From: Sisyra terminalis
Taxonomy: Eukaryota; Arthropoda; Insecta; Neuroptera; Sisyridae
Reading direction: 5' to 3'
Assembly (NCBI GenBank): GCA_958496175.1
Contig: OY292279.1
Location: 17,236,001-17,300,000, forward strand
DNA length: 64,000 nucleotides
Numbering within the stretch: position 1 is the first letter of the stretch; every line of letters begins with the position of its first letter. Below, one piece after another: positions 36,112 through 48,764 of this stretch. The notes under the pieces were generated by a model, which ran no database searches, had not been told where the DNA came from, and saw only the letters and a program-made list of their open reading frames with translations. The position numbers and the translations under genes were made by a program.

Positions 36112-36431
36112 TATCCTTTTAAAAAAGGCATTTTGAAATCATTATATTTAAAATGTCTTCAATAACTTTAAACAATTTTAAATAACTTCTGATGGGTTTT
36201 CTGCACATTTAATTTTTTTTTTTGGGATCATGTATCCTTTAAGTATCAAATCTGCTAACCCTGCTAACATTGCATTTTTTACTTTGTTTTTTAATCTTTT
36301 CGCGATTTTTTTGCTAGTTCAATTCTAATGATATAATTTTCCCTTTTGTAGTTTAATTTTCATTATGGGTTCCTTTATGGCCAGATTTGACGATTCTAAA
36401 AGGTATATAAACCCCTTTTTTAACAGGGTAA
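36112..36431. mobile_element. MITE with a second MITE nested inside
   Basis: The left end CCTTTTAAAAAAGGCATTTT (36114) and right end CCCCTTTTTTAACAGGGTAA (about 36412-36431) are inverted matches. Inside, 36243-36412 contains a different palindromic MITE (ACATTGCATTTTTTACTTTG, GCCAGATTTGACGATTCTA). The second therefore appears to have landed in the first. Confidence 0.6.
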
Positions 36432-38056
36432 GAAGCGTATCTCTTGTAAATTATTAGTTTGTATAACAAATTTTATAGTTCTTCTTCATTATTTACTTAA
36501 GGATCTTTCTAACGATACCCCACGTAGTTTTGAAAGTTTGATTTTTATTTATCCTTTGGTTGCATATAGAGGATGTCTTCCTCTATTTGTCTCCCGTCAT
36601 GATATAAACCCAATTGTGAGTAGTACAATGAGTTTTACCAAAATTCCAAATTTAATCATAATCATTAAGGAAGCTTTTAATTTTATAAGTAAATTTTCTG
36701 CTAAAACTGATCAAAAGTTTATGTTTTATCGGAAACTATGTATATGTAACTAATTAAACTGTATAAAACTAAATTAATTGTCTTAAAACTTTAAAGGAAG
36801 TTTCGGTTTCAGTCGAAACTTAAATAAAAAATAATCTGAAATTCGGTTTCGATTTTGTATCACAAACTGAATGTAAGCCATTATGATTATAAAACTATCC
36901 CTACAATACTCAATGGAAGGATTAAAAAGAAAAACTATAATTGAATTATTAATAAAATTGTCAACAAACACTTTAAATTTCTTTGAAATATATTTTTTTT
37001 AATTGCCTTGCCTCGTATTTTTCTTAAACAACATAAATTAGGTTTAAATAATACAATTAAAATGAATATTCGTTCATAGATACTAAAAATCAATTTACTT
37101 TTTGATTTTTAAAAAAAATCAAAAATAATTTCCTTTTTTTTCAAATTTGGTTCCATATGTTTATGCGCATGACTAAAGACCTCAATTGATTTCTTCTTCA
37201 TAGTATGCATCTTTGTTGCACTTTTGACATATCGTATTTCCCCATCTTTGTTTGTAGGGACAAAGCAAAATCGATTATGTAGGGAACAAAATGGTGAATG
37301 ACATTTGTGCGCTAATCATGTAACGAAAATGTTTTCCCAATATTTTCATTCGAACAAATTTTTCGCACGTGACATTATCATTTAAATGTTAAGTGTTCAG
37401 TTTTGAATACTTTGCAATATAAACGGAAACAATCGGAAACAAATTAGCGATACGTTTTGGCAGATGTATGTAAGAGTATATTTCCATCGCAGATTTTTCA
37501 CACAATGTGTTAGTTTTACGCAGTAATTATTTATTCATTTATTTTGGTTTTTATAGGTTTATGCATTTTATTACATTGCATGTTATTTGACGTTTACATT
37601 TATGTTGATATAAAATTCATTTTCCACTTAAGTTTTTGTTCAGAATTAATCTTTTCTAGAAGCTTTACTGCTACAGTATAAAAGTATTGCCTGTGTTGTT
37701 TACACTCAATTAGGAATCATTGTTTGCAAACAAGATTTGGGATAATTAAGACAATGCCTTTCCTTAAATAAACTGTTTTTTTACAATGTAGAATTAATAT
37801 TTATTATTGTCTCTTTATCTATCAGAATAATAAGGAAGTAATATATAGGTAAAGAATAGAATTTCATTAAAAGATAAATCCTTGAACTGTATTCATCAAT
37901 AAAAAAAAAGTGTACTAAGTATTTGTTATTCGTGTTTATCACGTTTCAGCAATTTAGTTGAAAAAATCAATTTACTCACTTAACAATTCAAACTTTAGAT
38001 AAAGAAATAAAATATGACGAAAGGAAAGTAAAATTTTCATTCTTTTTTATTTTTAG
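36432..38056. other. Intergenic DNA upstream of the RING-CH gene
   Basis: No supported gene; open frames here are AT-driven. Because a splice acceptor precedes the next gene's ATG (38056), at least one non-coding 5' exon and the promoter should lie in this stretch, but I could not place them. Confidence 0.4.
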
Positions 38057-38066
38057 TTAATTTAAT

Positions 38067-41000
38067 ATGTTGTGGAGCCGCATGATGAGCTGTGCTCAAA
38101 ATTGCCTCGGCCGTGGCGATTGTCTAAATGGAACCTGTATCTGTGAAATCCGTTTCTCTGGTGACTACTGTGATGATCTCAATATGCCATATCACACAGG
38201 AATTGGTGGCATATTTTTCCTGGTTGCATTCATTTGCATTGTCCAGCTGATAATGTGTATAATCTCAGAATATCAACGACTCAAGACACCGACTCTTCTG
38301 CGTGCTTGTAAAATCACCACTCAAAAACTCCTCTACTTTCTTACATTTCTCGCCAGTCTAATTCGAGGCGCATATTTCACACAACCGGTAATTAACAAAC
38401 CAAAAAATCAATTAAATTTTACTTGACCATTTTTTTTTCTTTCTAAATATAGAATTGGTACAAGGATAGTTGGTCAAGCAGTTTGCTCAGTGCATATTAT
38501 CCTCTACTTATGTCCGGTTCATCTTTAATCGTATGCTTTTGGGCTGAAGTATTTCATCTAAGAGACATCCGTTGGGAGAAACCTCAATTTTTATCCAAAT
38601 CGTTTCTGGGATTCGTTACATTCAATTTTATTACTTACAGTCTATTATTGGTAGAGTTTGTAACAACAAATTTGGCAAAAACCTCAGCTGAAGAAAAGGT
38701 AATATTTCATTTCATTGTGGTGTAAAAATGTAAGGGTGTAAAAATGCATGATACAACAAAACATGTATTTTTGTCATTTTAATTACATTTCACTTTTGTA
38801 TTTACAATACATATGGGGGAATCTCATCAAATTCCGAAATTAGGTAGAAAAATATTTTTAAACATTTGTTTCTTTTTTAGGTCAATTTTATAGTATTTTA
38901 GTAGCTAGATTTTACAAATATAGTGGTCCCCAGAATAAACTTATTTTAGACAAATTACAAGGATAAGATTTATATTTTTGAAAGTGAAGAACCGGTTTTT
39001 ATAGGCCATACCGTTATTGAATCGTTTCTATTATTGTTTGATAGTGGACAAAAAATTTGAACCCGAACGGTATTATTGTTACGTAAATGTAATAATCCTC
39101 TGTAAAGTGTTGTTTATTGTCTTGCTCCGTTAAAATGAACTACTTGTATCTCTGCATTGTTCTTGCAGCAATAATTTTCACTAAAGTAAATATGAATGAT
39201 ATTCTCATCTTAAACAGAAAAAAAAAACGGTAAATTTAAGAATCAAACAAGCAAAGAAATAAAAAATAGTCTAGTTCGACTAGTTTAAAAGCCATTACCT
39301 TATATATGGTCATTCCATCGTTTCAATTTGAAATGAGGGAATGGCGAAATGAAGTATAACTTAAAAAATCTTGGTACATAAACTTTTGTTACATCTAAAT
39401 TTTTGCAGAAGTTTATTGTCCCTGACAACATACTTTACTGTGCAATTATTATTAAAATATAGTAAATACTTCTGTTTTTTTCAATGTGAGGGAATGACGA
39501 CTGAAATTGTAATCTTGAAATAATTTACATTTTTTGAATTGTCTTTCATAAGTATTTTTTAAGTTGTACACGAACTTTTGGAGTACACATCAAGTGTTCT
39601 TCAAATTCTATATGTGGTATGCTGGTTTGTCATTACTCATGGGTGATACTTATTATTCCAGAGCTTCTACACTAATATTTTCAATGGATGCTACGCCGTG
39701 TTACTGTTTATCGTCGTTGTATTTTTCTTGATTTACGGAGTGGAAGTTTATTTCAAAGTACGTGGCGGCTTTTTGTCAGATACTACTGTTTCATCAATTA
39801 GTAGCTCAAAACACAGTCGGACACCCAAGGGTGACGAATTACTGGAGGCGGTTCCATCATGTTCGAAAGAAACAAACATCACACCGAAATCTCACACTGA
39901 ACAAAATATCGAATGTGATTACCAAAGAAAAGTCAATATGTCTCAATTGCATCAATCTCGTGTCGGACTACTAAGTATGGCGTTCATGATGATTATTATT
40001 GTTGGATTTTTATTTTCCGAAACTCTAAGCGAATTTTGGAAAAAGAAGTTAGTAAAATCATTGAATATTAAAAAGGAAAAATTATTTATTTTTTGGTTTC
40101 AAATTTTTAGAGTTCCAGTACATTCTCGAAATTGGCACGATATTGTGTTTCGATTGGTTGAAATTGGAGTCACTTTGTGGTTTCCATGTGTTCTTTGGAA
40201 CTGTATTCAACCTGGGGAGTTGTGGATTTTAAATCCAAGGAAGCTATTGAAGAAATTCGATATTGATTCAATTCCTAGTAAATCTCATGGAAAGGAAACA
40301 GAATCTGTAAGTTTTTTTTTTTCTAAAAAATAGGTTTTTAAATTATTTCCCTTAAAAGAGAAGGCTGACCCTTTTATAATCTGTAGTCTTCGTTTCATAT
40401 ACATAGTACGGCTCAGGTCCCTATTAGGTCGGTCAAATCTGGCAACGTTGCATTTTTTAGTTTATATAGTGTAATTGTCTCTTTTGTGACTAAATTTTTA
40501 TTATGGGCCGATTTATTCGCGAATTAAATTAAAAACAGTAGAAAATGCAATGTTGTCAACTTTTGATCGATCTAAAAGGGATATAAGCCCATAACTTTAT
40601 CGAATTCTCAGAATGATCTTTTTAATTTTGTTCAAACTCGTAAGCTTTCTGTGTTAAAATGGTTCTGCTATTGTTGATATAAAGCAATAAAAATACTAAT
40701 TTTATCAATATCACTGTCGCAATAAAATTTTAACGATGCAGCATATGAGTGGAAAATAAATCAGCCCATTAAAGAAAAAAAAAAGAAATATTTTAATTTT
40801 TAATCATACTAAAATATTAAATTTTATATTTATTTTTAGTTGGGAGCAAGTAATGAAGAGGGAGAATTGTTTTTAAACAAAAAAGATTGTTGGATCTGTT
40901 ATGATTCTGATAAAGATCAACCATTAATTCAACCTTGTCAGTGTACAGGCGATGTTTCAAGTGTACATCACGATTGTCTTCGACGTTGGTTAGTGGAGGT

Positions 41001-41526
41001 AAGTAATTTTTATTTTAGGTACACATTTACAAAAATTAATATAAACAATATTTTTGTAGAGTACTGCAGCTTCTAATACAGACAGTTTGAAATGTAAAGT
41101 ATGTGGAAGTGATTATGAAGTCGAACATAATTCACGTTTAGATTGGGAACGTGGCTTCACGGCTCAACATTGGCTCTCTACTACAGCAATTGTATCACTT
41201 ATGTGTATTTCCGTAGCTGGTGCATGGATTGTTGTTCAATTATTCGAAGGATCATATATTCGTATACTTAGTATAAGTATAGCTATGCTTGTCGTCTACT
41301 TATGTATCAGGTAATTATCTTCAAATTGATAACAATGTATTATTGACATGAAACATTTTAAAACTCAAATGTTAATTTTAGATTTCTTGGGCTCAACACA
41401 GTTAATGCATATCAACGGGCAAAAGTTAGTGCGTTAAACATTGTCGCAAACAACAGTGATCATTTATCTACAATTTCCGAAACAGTAACCGTAAATGTAC
41501 CAAAAGAAAAACAAACGGCTATTTAA
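38067..41526 (+). CDS. EGF-like, multi-pass membrane, RING-CH E3 ubiquitin ligase
   Basis: Seven exons (38067-38387, 38453-38698, 39662-40047, 40111-40306, 40840-40998, 41060-41310, 41382-41526) give 567 aa. The N-terminus has an EGF-like segment, CAQNCLGRGDCLNGTCICE, then GDYC (about residues 9-36). About seven hydrophobic helices follow (such as GIFFLVAFICIVQLIMCII, VLLFIVVVFFLIYGVEVYF, SMAFMMIIIVGFLF) with a Ser/Thr-rich loop between helices 5 and 6. After them comes a RING-CH finger: CWIC, PCQC, VHHDC and CKVC, in C4HC3 order with H at the fourth position. Two more helices follow. RING-CH (MARCH) ligases transfer ubiquitin to membrane proteins. An in-frame TAA just upstream of ATG 38067 fixes the start. 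No classical signal peptide precedes the EGF part, so topology relies on the first helix. AATAAA is at 42107. Intron 4 holds a MITE. Confidence 0.85.
40409..40594. repeat. Palindromic MITE in RING-CH gene intron 4
   Basis: The left end GGCTCAGGTCCCTATTAGGT, then CAAATCTGGCAACGTTGCAT, is inverted on the right as AAAATGCAATGTTGTCAACT and CTAAAAGGGATATAAGCC. It is one of four copies of the AACGTTGCATTTT family in this window. Confidence 0.75.
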
Positions 41527-42308
41527 AAAGTTTTCTGAACGGTAGATGTTTTAATGTCAATATTAATTTATTTAATTTAGTCGTCAACGTCGAATTTCTT
41601 TTTATCTAATGTAGTAATACAATTTTATATAGTTTATATAAAATTTATTTAAATGTGACAAAGTTGGGTGAAATAGAATAACCTTTATCTAAGTAAATAG
41701 TATTATGTATATATATTATATAAATCGGATATTTCGTCTCAATTTATGCCAAAAATCAAATCGTACTGAATAGATTATTTCTGTTTATAATGCAGTTAAA
41801 AAATATAGTTATTATCTTACAAAGAAAAATAGTTACATGGCAACTTACTCTTGTATTTATCATTAATGTGCATAATTTATTGAAGTAAAAAAATAGTATC
41901 TAAATTATTATCTCATGTTAAGCGAAACTCAATCCCTTTACACAATATTGTACTATTGAAACTGTTTTCTCAATTACAGAAGTTACTCAAATGTATTGCA
42001 ATTTAATGATTTATGTACATAACTGATAATTATTTCGCTATTTTAGACTTCTATATTTTTATTTTGTAAATATAAAAATTTATGATTATATTTTATAATA
42101 GTATTTAATAAAATCTTATGTGATGATCGTGATATGATAAATTAATTTAATTTGATTTGTTTTGAAGATCTAGTATTTTATAGAGCTGATAGAAACGTAT
42201 GGTACACAACTAAAAAGAAACTAGAACTTAATAGTCCACCAATGACAAACAAAAAATTGAAAAAATAACCAAACAAAAGAAGTTGGTAGTGGTGTTTAGA
42301 ATTGTCAA

Positions 42309-42345
42309 TATAAAAGACAATTCGTTAGTCGGTATTTATCACTTG
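42309..42345 (+). promoter_or_regulatory. Candidate Elongin C core promoter
   Basis: TATAAAAG at 42309-42316 lies about 30 bp upstream of a plausible start region, GTCGGTATTTATCAC (42328-42342), and about 95 bp upstream of the ATG at 42409. No splice acceptor is needed before the ATG. Position and motif only. Confidence 0.5.
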
Positions 42346-42399
42346 AATTTTAATAAATTAATTACTTTGTTTTGTTTAATTAACATTTAAATCATTTAA

Positions 42400-42847
<448 letters not shown>

Positions 42848-43950
42848 ATAAGGTTTTTTTTTTAATTAATTTTTCTCGCTATATTTAATTTAAAAGCAAG
42901 CGGTAATTTTGTATTAAAATAATTGAAAACCATGAAATAACTGGAAAATGGACATTAGGTTTATAAGAAAAATGCGAGACTAAATAAATGTAACAGACAC
43001 GCTCTGAAATTAAGAAATAAATTTATCATAATAACTTAGAAAGAAAACAAACAGTTAACAAGAATTATAGACAATTTCATATTCAAAAAATAAATATATC
43101 CATAAATAACTATACTCTTTAAAATATCTTAAAGTTATCAGCTGATTTAGTATTACGGAAATTATGTGAAACGCAATTTTACTGATAACTTTATTTGAAA
43201 ATGATTGGTAAGTTAAAACTAATGTATTTTCTTATTCATGTGTAAAGCCTATTATCTTATAAATAGAAAATATGTTTAATTAAAATCATTTAAATCTACT
43301 TGAAATCTTGTATCAATAAAAAATCCCTATTTTTCATTTTTTGTACTAATGGTACTAATTTAGATATATATATATATATATATTTTTTTTTTCAAATTTT
43401 AATATTGAAACCGAGTATATTTCGTATGTTGTCAAGTGCTACTAAAAGAATCCATGAACAAAGTGGGTTGAGAAATAATACAATAATTATTCGTAAGGGT
43501 ATAACCATTAAGTTGTACCAGTTGTACACTAAAGCTAACTTAGTCATAAATTTGTCTATAAAAATTGGATGTCATCGGTTCTTGACATTCTATTTTTGTT
43601 TCAACTCTCGTGGTTGTCCTATTGAACTATTACACGTGTTCTCATATTAGAAAAGAAAATATTTATATCAAAATGCAGTATAAGGGCATCGATGATTCAA
43701 CAAGCAAATTGAGGAAAAAAAACTTATATTTATCAAGAGCATTATGGAGCGCATCGGCTATATGATACAACTCAGTGGATATTCACGTGTATAACAACCA
43801 CATTCAAAGGCAAAGACGGGGAGTAATATCGGTCATATATTCGAGTTCTAGTCTGGTCGGGCTCCAATTCGATTACAATCAGTAACTTATTAAAAAATGA
43901 TATTTGATTGAAGAAAGTCAAAATAATTATACCATTTTAATAGATTATTG
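42848..43950. other. Intergenic DNA with short (TA)n run
   Basis: It holds the 3' UTR of Elongin C, a short TA run near 43363-43382, and AT-rich DNA. The open frame 43300-43650 has no domain and includes simple sequence, so I do not call it. Confidence 0.45.
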
Positions 43951-44123
43951 TTTTTTTTTTTGTTATTTACCGTCGCTTTTATTACTGTTAAGGTGCTTAT
44001 TCATTCTAAGGTTAATAAAAATCCGTAAATCGAGAAATATCGAAAATTTGCTCGATGCAAGATTCGAATCCAACATCGCCAAACACCTACCAGTTTTAGA
44101 GAGACCACTCGGCCACCAGTCGG
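43951..44123 (-). repeat. tRNA-derived SINE copy (-), first of an adjacent pair
   Basis: Reverse-strand copy with the GGTAAATAACA end, ATTTACGGATTTTTATTAAC, TCGAGCAAATTTTCGATATT, GGATTCGAATC (B box) and the head CTGGTGGCCGAGTGG. It is separated by 71 bp from the next copy in the same orientation. Confidence 0.9.
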
Positions 44124-44194
44124 ATTCTTGTATAATTGTTTTACGTTAAAAATTCATCCGGAATGCAAGAGGCAGGGACGCTGCATAGGATTAT

Positions 44195-44346
44195 TTTTTT
44201 GAATTGTTATTTACCGTCGTTTGAACACTGCTCAAGTCTTCAGCGAGTCTAGAGTTAATAAAAATACGCAATTGACAAATACGGATCGAACCCAAAACCT
44301 ACCAGTTTTGGAGCGGTTCCCTTGACCACTCGGTCACCAGTAGGCT
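44195..44346 (-). repeat. tRNA-derived SINE copy (-), second of an adjacent pair
   Basis: Reverse-strand copy: GACGGTAAATAACAATTC, TTTTATTAACTCTAGACTCG, GGGTTCGATCC (B box), GCTCCAAAACTGGTAGGTTT and CTACTGGTGACCGAGTGGTC (A box, one change). Confidence 0.9.
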
Positions 44347-44921
44347 ATGTTCTATTTTAGTTTTGAATTAGACTATAACTAACAATTTATATTAAATTTA
44401 TTTAGATCAACTAGAGGATTTGATCATTGATCATTCACTCATTCATCTTTGTGCTCTTCAAATACATAGCTTCGTCGTTCAACTAAATGATTACCTAATA
44501 TTGAATTTTCTAATATAAGTTGTTGTTAAAATATACAATCGACACAATACAGACACTAATACGACACACTAATGAGGTGTTAAACATTCATATTAACACA
44601 TTGCATCCAATGGTGGGATTCCAATAATTTTACGACCGGTTTGCTACAAATAAATGTGGTTGGGGTTGTATAATCGAGTTTTGAATGATTTATGACTTGA
44701 TGAATAAATACACAAAATTCCAAACGCATATCTTCATGGACGTGCTGTATCAAAGACATCAAAGGTCAATACAGTTCTGTATGTACAATAAGCGCACATA
44801 AATGAGATAAAATGTGGTATATCAATATCGTATATCTATTTTGTTGTATTTCTTTTTAATAATTTTATGAAGTAAACATGTAATTAAAATTATTGTATAG
44901 TTTCAGATCCTCGATGATGAT

Positions 44922-45018
44922 AAATTGGTAAAAATATTCAGAGGGCTAGGATCAAATAATAATCAAATTTTGACTGATTATTATTTGATCTTAGTCCTCT
45001 GAATATTTTTACCAATTC
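44922..45018. repeat. Near-perfect 97-bp hairpin
   Basis: AAATTGGTAAAAATATTCAG plus AGGGCTAGGATCAAATAATA pairs with TATTATTTGATCTTAGTCCT plus CTGAATATTTTTACCAATT around a loop of about 10 bp. Only one or two mismatches are visible. Either a small MITE or a hairpin RNA source. Confidence 0.85.
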
Positions 45019-46467
45019 ATGAAATTAAAAGTTAAACTTTAAAGTATAATTTTTTTTACTTTTAACTGAACTGCCGAACTTGAGAACCATTTACGAAACG
45101 GTTCTATCGAACCGGCTAAATCCCATCACTGATTGCATGGTGTAACTTTCATTGTTTGGGGATTCGATTGGGAACAATGAATGAACATTTAATTTATCTA
45201 AGGATTGAAGATTCGAGGATTATTTCTCTCCACTTTAAAACTTTTTAACAGTTCTACGGAAATGTGTATTTCATCCCTTTTTTTCATAACTTTAGACTTT
45301 TCCAATTTGCATACTATGTATAATGCAGTATAACGAAAGAAAGTTCAAAATCTATTAAATTTCTGAAATGCTAAGGCCTGGGCGGTTCTATTATCGGATG
45401 CGTTATATATACTTGGCTATTAACATATTGATATTAAAGAAAGGAAAAAAATTGAAATCAAGAAACTATATCCACGTATTAAGAAATGTTTTATTTTTCC
45501 AAATTTTTCATAGTTGTTGAATCAGAAAGTCAAAAAGAAAGTGAGTTTTTGCCTTGGAAAAACGTGTGATAAATGTGACATGTTTCGTTTTGTTTTAGAC
45601 AAATATAATATAAATATAACAATTTCAATAACTATATAATATTTAAATCTATAAATAAGTAACATATAACACATTTTTAATTTCATTTATATTAAATAAT
45701 GTGATTGTGCCATTAACAATGAAATTTTCGGTGTCAGGACAGAATTACATAATTTATAATTACTCGAGAAAAAATTACTCATAGAAAGAATTACACAAAG
45801 AAAAAATTACCCAAACTTAGAAACTGCTATTGTTTTCAATAAACTTTTTAAGAACTACAAATTATTGAAGACTTGTGGAATGAAATTCCATATTTTTTCT
45901 AATAGAAACAAAATAATAAATCTTTGGACATTATCATGCATTGTTGAAGAATGATCATAACAAGAGTGTAATGTGCAGGACCACATAAAGGCTTCGTTAT
46001 ACTTTTAAAGATTTCCAAGTTCCGTTCATTAAATGACTGCTTAAATATTTTCAATTCCTTGTCTAATAATGCTTTCAAAACTTTTTAATAAATAAATTCC
46101 GAGTAATTATTTCGTGTGTAATTTCTTCCTTGTGAATTTTTTTCTTGTTTCATTTCATCATATAATCGAAACTTTCGACTAGATTTGTAACTATAAAATA
46201 AATATAATTGCTATCGTAAGGGTTTTGTTTGATACTTGGATGATTTCTAACATTTAGTTATTATAAAGAACATTTAATAAAGACTATTTTCTCTATGTTC
46301 CTTATTTTGTTTTTACTTATAATGAAAAAAATCTAAGTTTGGCATTTTGCAACAAATAGATATATTCGTTCATCATCTCTATCTTAAAAATAATTTGTAA
46401 AAAATAAAAAGTGATTTACAATTATGAAATATTCGTGTAGTAATTAAATTAATTGTATTTTCCGTTT
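45019..46467. other. AT-rich intergenic DNA
   Basis: No gene seen. The right part probably includes the MEAK7 3' UTR (minus strand), but I found no clear AATAAA for it near the stop. Confidence 0.45.
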
Positions 46468-48764
46468 TCAGTTTTGGTCTCGATATCCATCACTATGAAT
46501 TTTCTTTCCAGCCATTTCTAAGATGTTACGACTTTCAATTTCGTCTAATATACTTCCACTGAGTAACTGTAACAAATCAAAGTGTTATTTTTATTATTAA
46601 CCCAAAATATCGTCTTAAAATGGAACAAAAAAATTACAAACTCAAGTTTCGAACGTGTCATGAATAGAATGAGAATACTGGATTATGGAATGAACTAGAA
46701 TGGATTGAGTCTCGGACTAAAACGGTGTTGATATTTATTTTAATAACTAAAACTGCATTCATTTATAGTAAATCCACTAATAACGTGAGACCATATAGAC
46801 GAATTGAGATACTGGGCAAGTTAAATACTTTAATTGCCAATCTATTCAATGGCCATCAACAGTGTTGATGGCCAAACTCTTGAATTTAATACGTGCGAAT
46901 GGGATTAACTTAAATGCATTGCATTGTAATATTTGTCATACTCATTAATACTGATTAAATTCAGAATTAGATAAATTTAAAGCTTCGAAAGCATCGAAGA
47001 ATTTAAAGCATTCACAATAAAAATATAGAAATCTTGAAATCTTATTCTTTTCGTTATTTATGATTCATTTACTAAGTGAATTCTCAGATATTAATTGGAA
47101 ATTCAATATCACATGCAGGCCATTGAAAAGATTGCCTAATAATCGAAATACGAATGAGATTGTGTCAAAAACCGTTTTTTAGCGTTATTTATGGAAAGGA
47201 CCTAAGGATTTGTCGTACGATACTTGAGTTTAGACACTGTCTTTTCATAAAATATACTTACATCCTCCTCCTCATCGTCTTGTGGAGGTGGCAGTGGTGG
47301 TCCAACTCCCCAGACTTCCAAATGGTTAAAATTGAATACTTTTTGATGGGACATTTGTACATAATGTTTATAAGTGGTGCACGTTTCACTTGTATGACCA
47401 CTACCGTAATCAGCGCTTAGCCACAATCCAAAATAATCAAATTGTCCTCCCATTCCCTATATTAATGTTAGTCGTTAAAAACAGAATAATGAGGAATTAT
47501 TTTATTAGTTCTTACCAAGCCGTTGGGTAATGTTTGTTGATGTAAATTTAGATATTGGTAATGATCATTGTATCCAGTTGAGGGGAAGATTCTCATTTTT
47601 GGAGTTAAAGTAAACAAGAAGCAGTCGGAGTTTCCGGTCCATTTAGACCGCAGCTCCCATGACTCTGTCCCAAAGCCGCCAAACATATAACCATTGGCAT
47701 CTTCTAATATTAAAATCGATGGACCTTGATTTATAATTCGACCAATTAGTGTTGAAAATGATTCTCCGTGAATTTGACTAGAAAATAAGAACCGCCACTC
47801 GCTTTGAAAGTCTGGCGGTAGATGGCTATTGAGAAATACCAATTGATTCATGTCTAACAAACTAGGATAGGAAGGAATCAGGTCTAAACCTCGACACAGG
47901 GGAATTAAGCTCAGTTCTTTTTCACTTAACGGAGCTTCATCATTTGGATGTGTCATTGAGCCTAGAAGAAAAATCGTTTGATTTTTGTTGGATGATATTT
48001 TATAAAAAAAAATATACCACTACTATGTTTCTCCTTTTCTCGATGAGTCATTCCGTATAGACTAACAAACACTTGACGCAAAAGTATCGTAAATGTGCTA
48101 CATGTTTGCAGCCATTCGCACAAAATGGTATGATTCAATGATTGGTTTAAATTAACCAAGGTTGATGTCAAACTTTCGGCAAATCTTTGCACATTTTGAG
48201 CGGAAGTGAAAGATCCGCGTGATGTCCACGACTTGTATTGTTTTCCATTACCGGTTTTTTGTATTTTCATATAAGTTGAGACGAGCGATTCTACAAACTG
48301 TTTAAAGAAAAATTAATATTTGCTTTAAAACAAACAAACGTTTCGCGGACTTCTTTGATCAAAATATATGTAACATTGACTGGTTCGTTGTCAAGACAAC
48401 CAAGACACTGCAAAATAACCGAGAGACGTTCTTCGACTAAGCCTCGAGTGCAGAAGACATACATTTCCGCAAATCTTTCAAATCCAACTGTTGCGTTGTG
48501 ATGATCTTTTTTACCAAACAAGAAGTTGGTGATGTATTGTGTTAATCTACCATCAATGTGCGACCCCCAAAATTTCTTAAAAAAGCACAAAATTAGTAAA
48601 AGAAATCTTTCAAAAGCAAGTTCAACAATTACAACTAAATCCTCTTCCTTTAACTTGTCCGAATTTTTACTCGCACATTTAAACGAGTTGAGCACAACAA
48701 TTTGTTCGTCAGGCGTTAAAAACGAACATTTTTCAGCTATTTTCTTACTACTATTTGATCCCAT
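46468..48764 (-). CDS. MEAK7: MEAK7 homologue (TLDc domain, mTOR/lysosome)
   Basis: Six exons (48764-48633, 48575-48351, 48297-48018, 47961-47516, 47456-47262, 46566-46468) give 458 aa, against about 456 in human MEAK7/TLDC1. The N-terminus MGSNSSKK fits an N-myristoylation signal (Gly2, Ser at +6), as in the vertebrate protein, which sits on lysosomes and supports an mTOR signalling branch. The N-terminal half is helical. The TLDc domain spans roughly residues 235-415: NSHLPPDFQSEWRFLFSSQI, HGESFSTLIGRI, ILEDANGYMFGGFGTESWE, STGYNDHYQYLN, PNGLGMGGQFDYFGLWL and NHLEVWGVG. The last exon, SILDEIESRNILEMAGKKIH, is the family's C-terminal helix. The donor after exon 2 (AAAGAA|gtccgc) is poor but is the only choice I found that keeps frame and alignment. 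Confidence 0.95.
46851..46873. repeat. Perfect 23-bp palindrome
   Basis: GGCCATCAACA and TGTTGATGGCC are exact inverted copies around a single G. It lies in MEAK7 intron 5 (minus-strand gene) and is isolated from the repeat families listed here. Confidence 0.9.

Noticed and set aside
47154..47420. 88-aa plus-strand frame
   Set aside because: Antisense shadow of MEAK7 exon 5.
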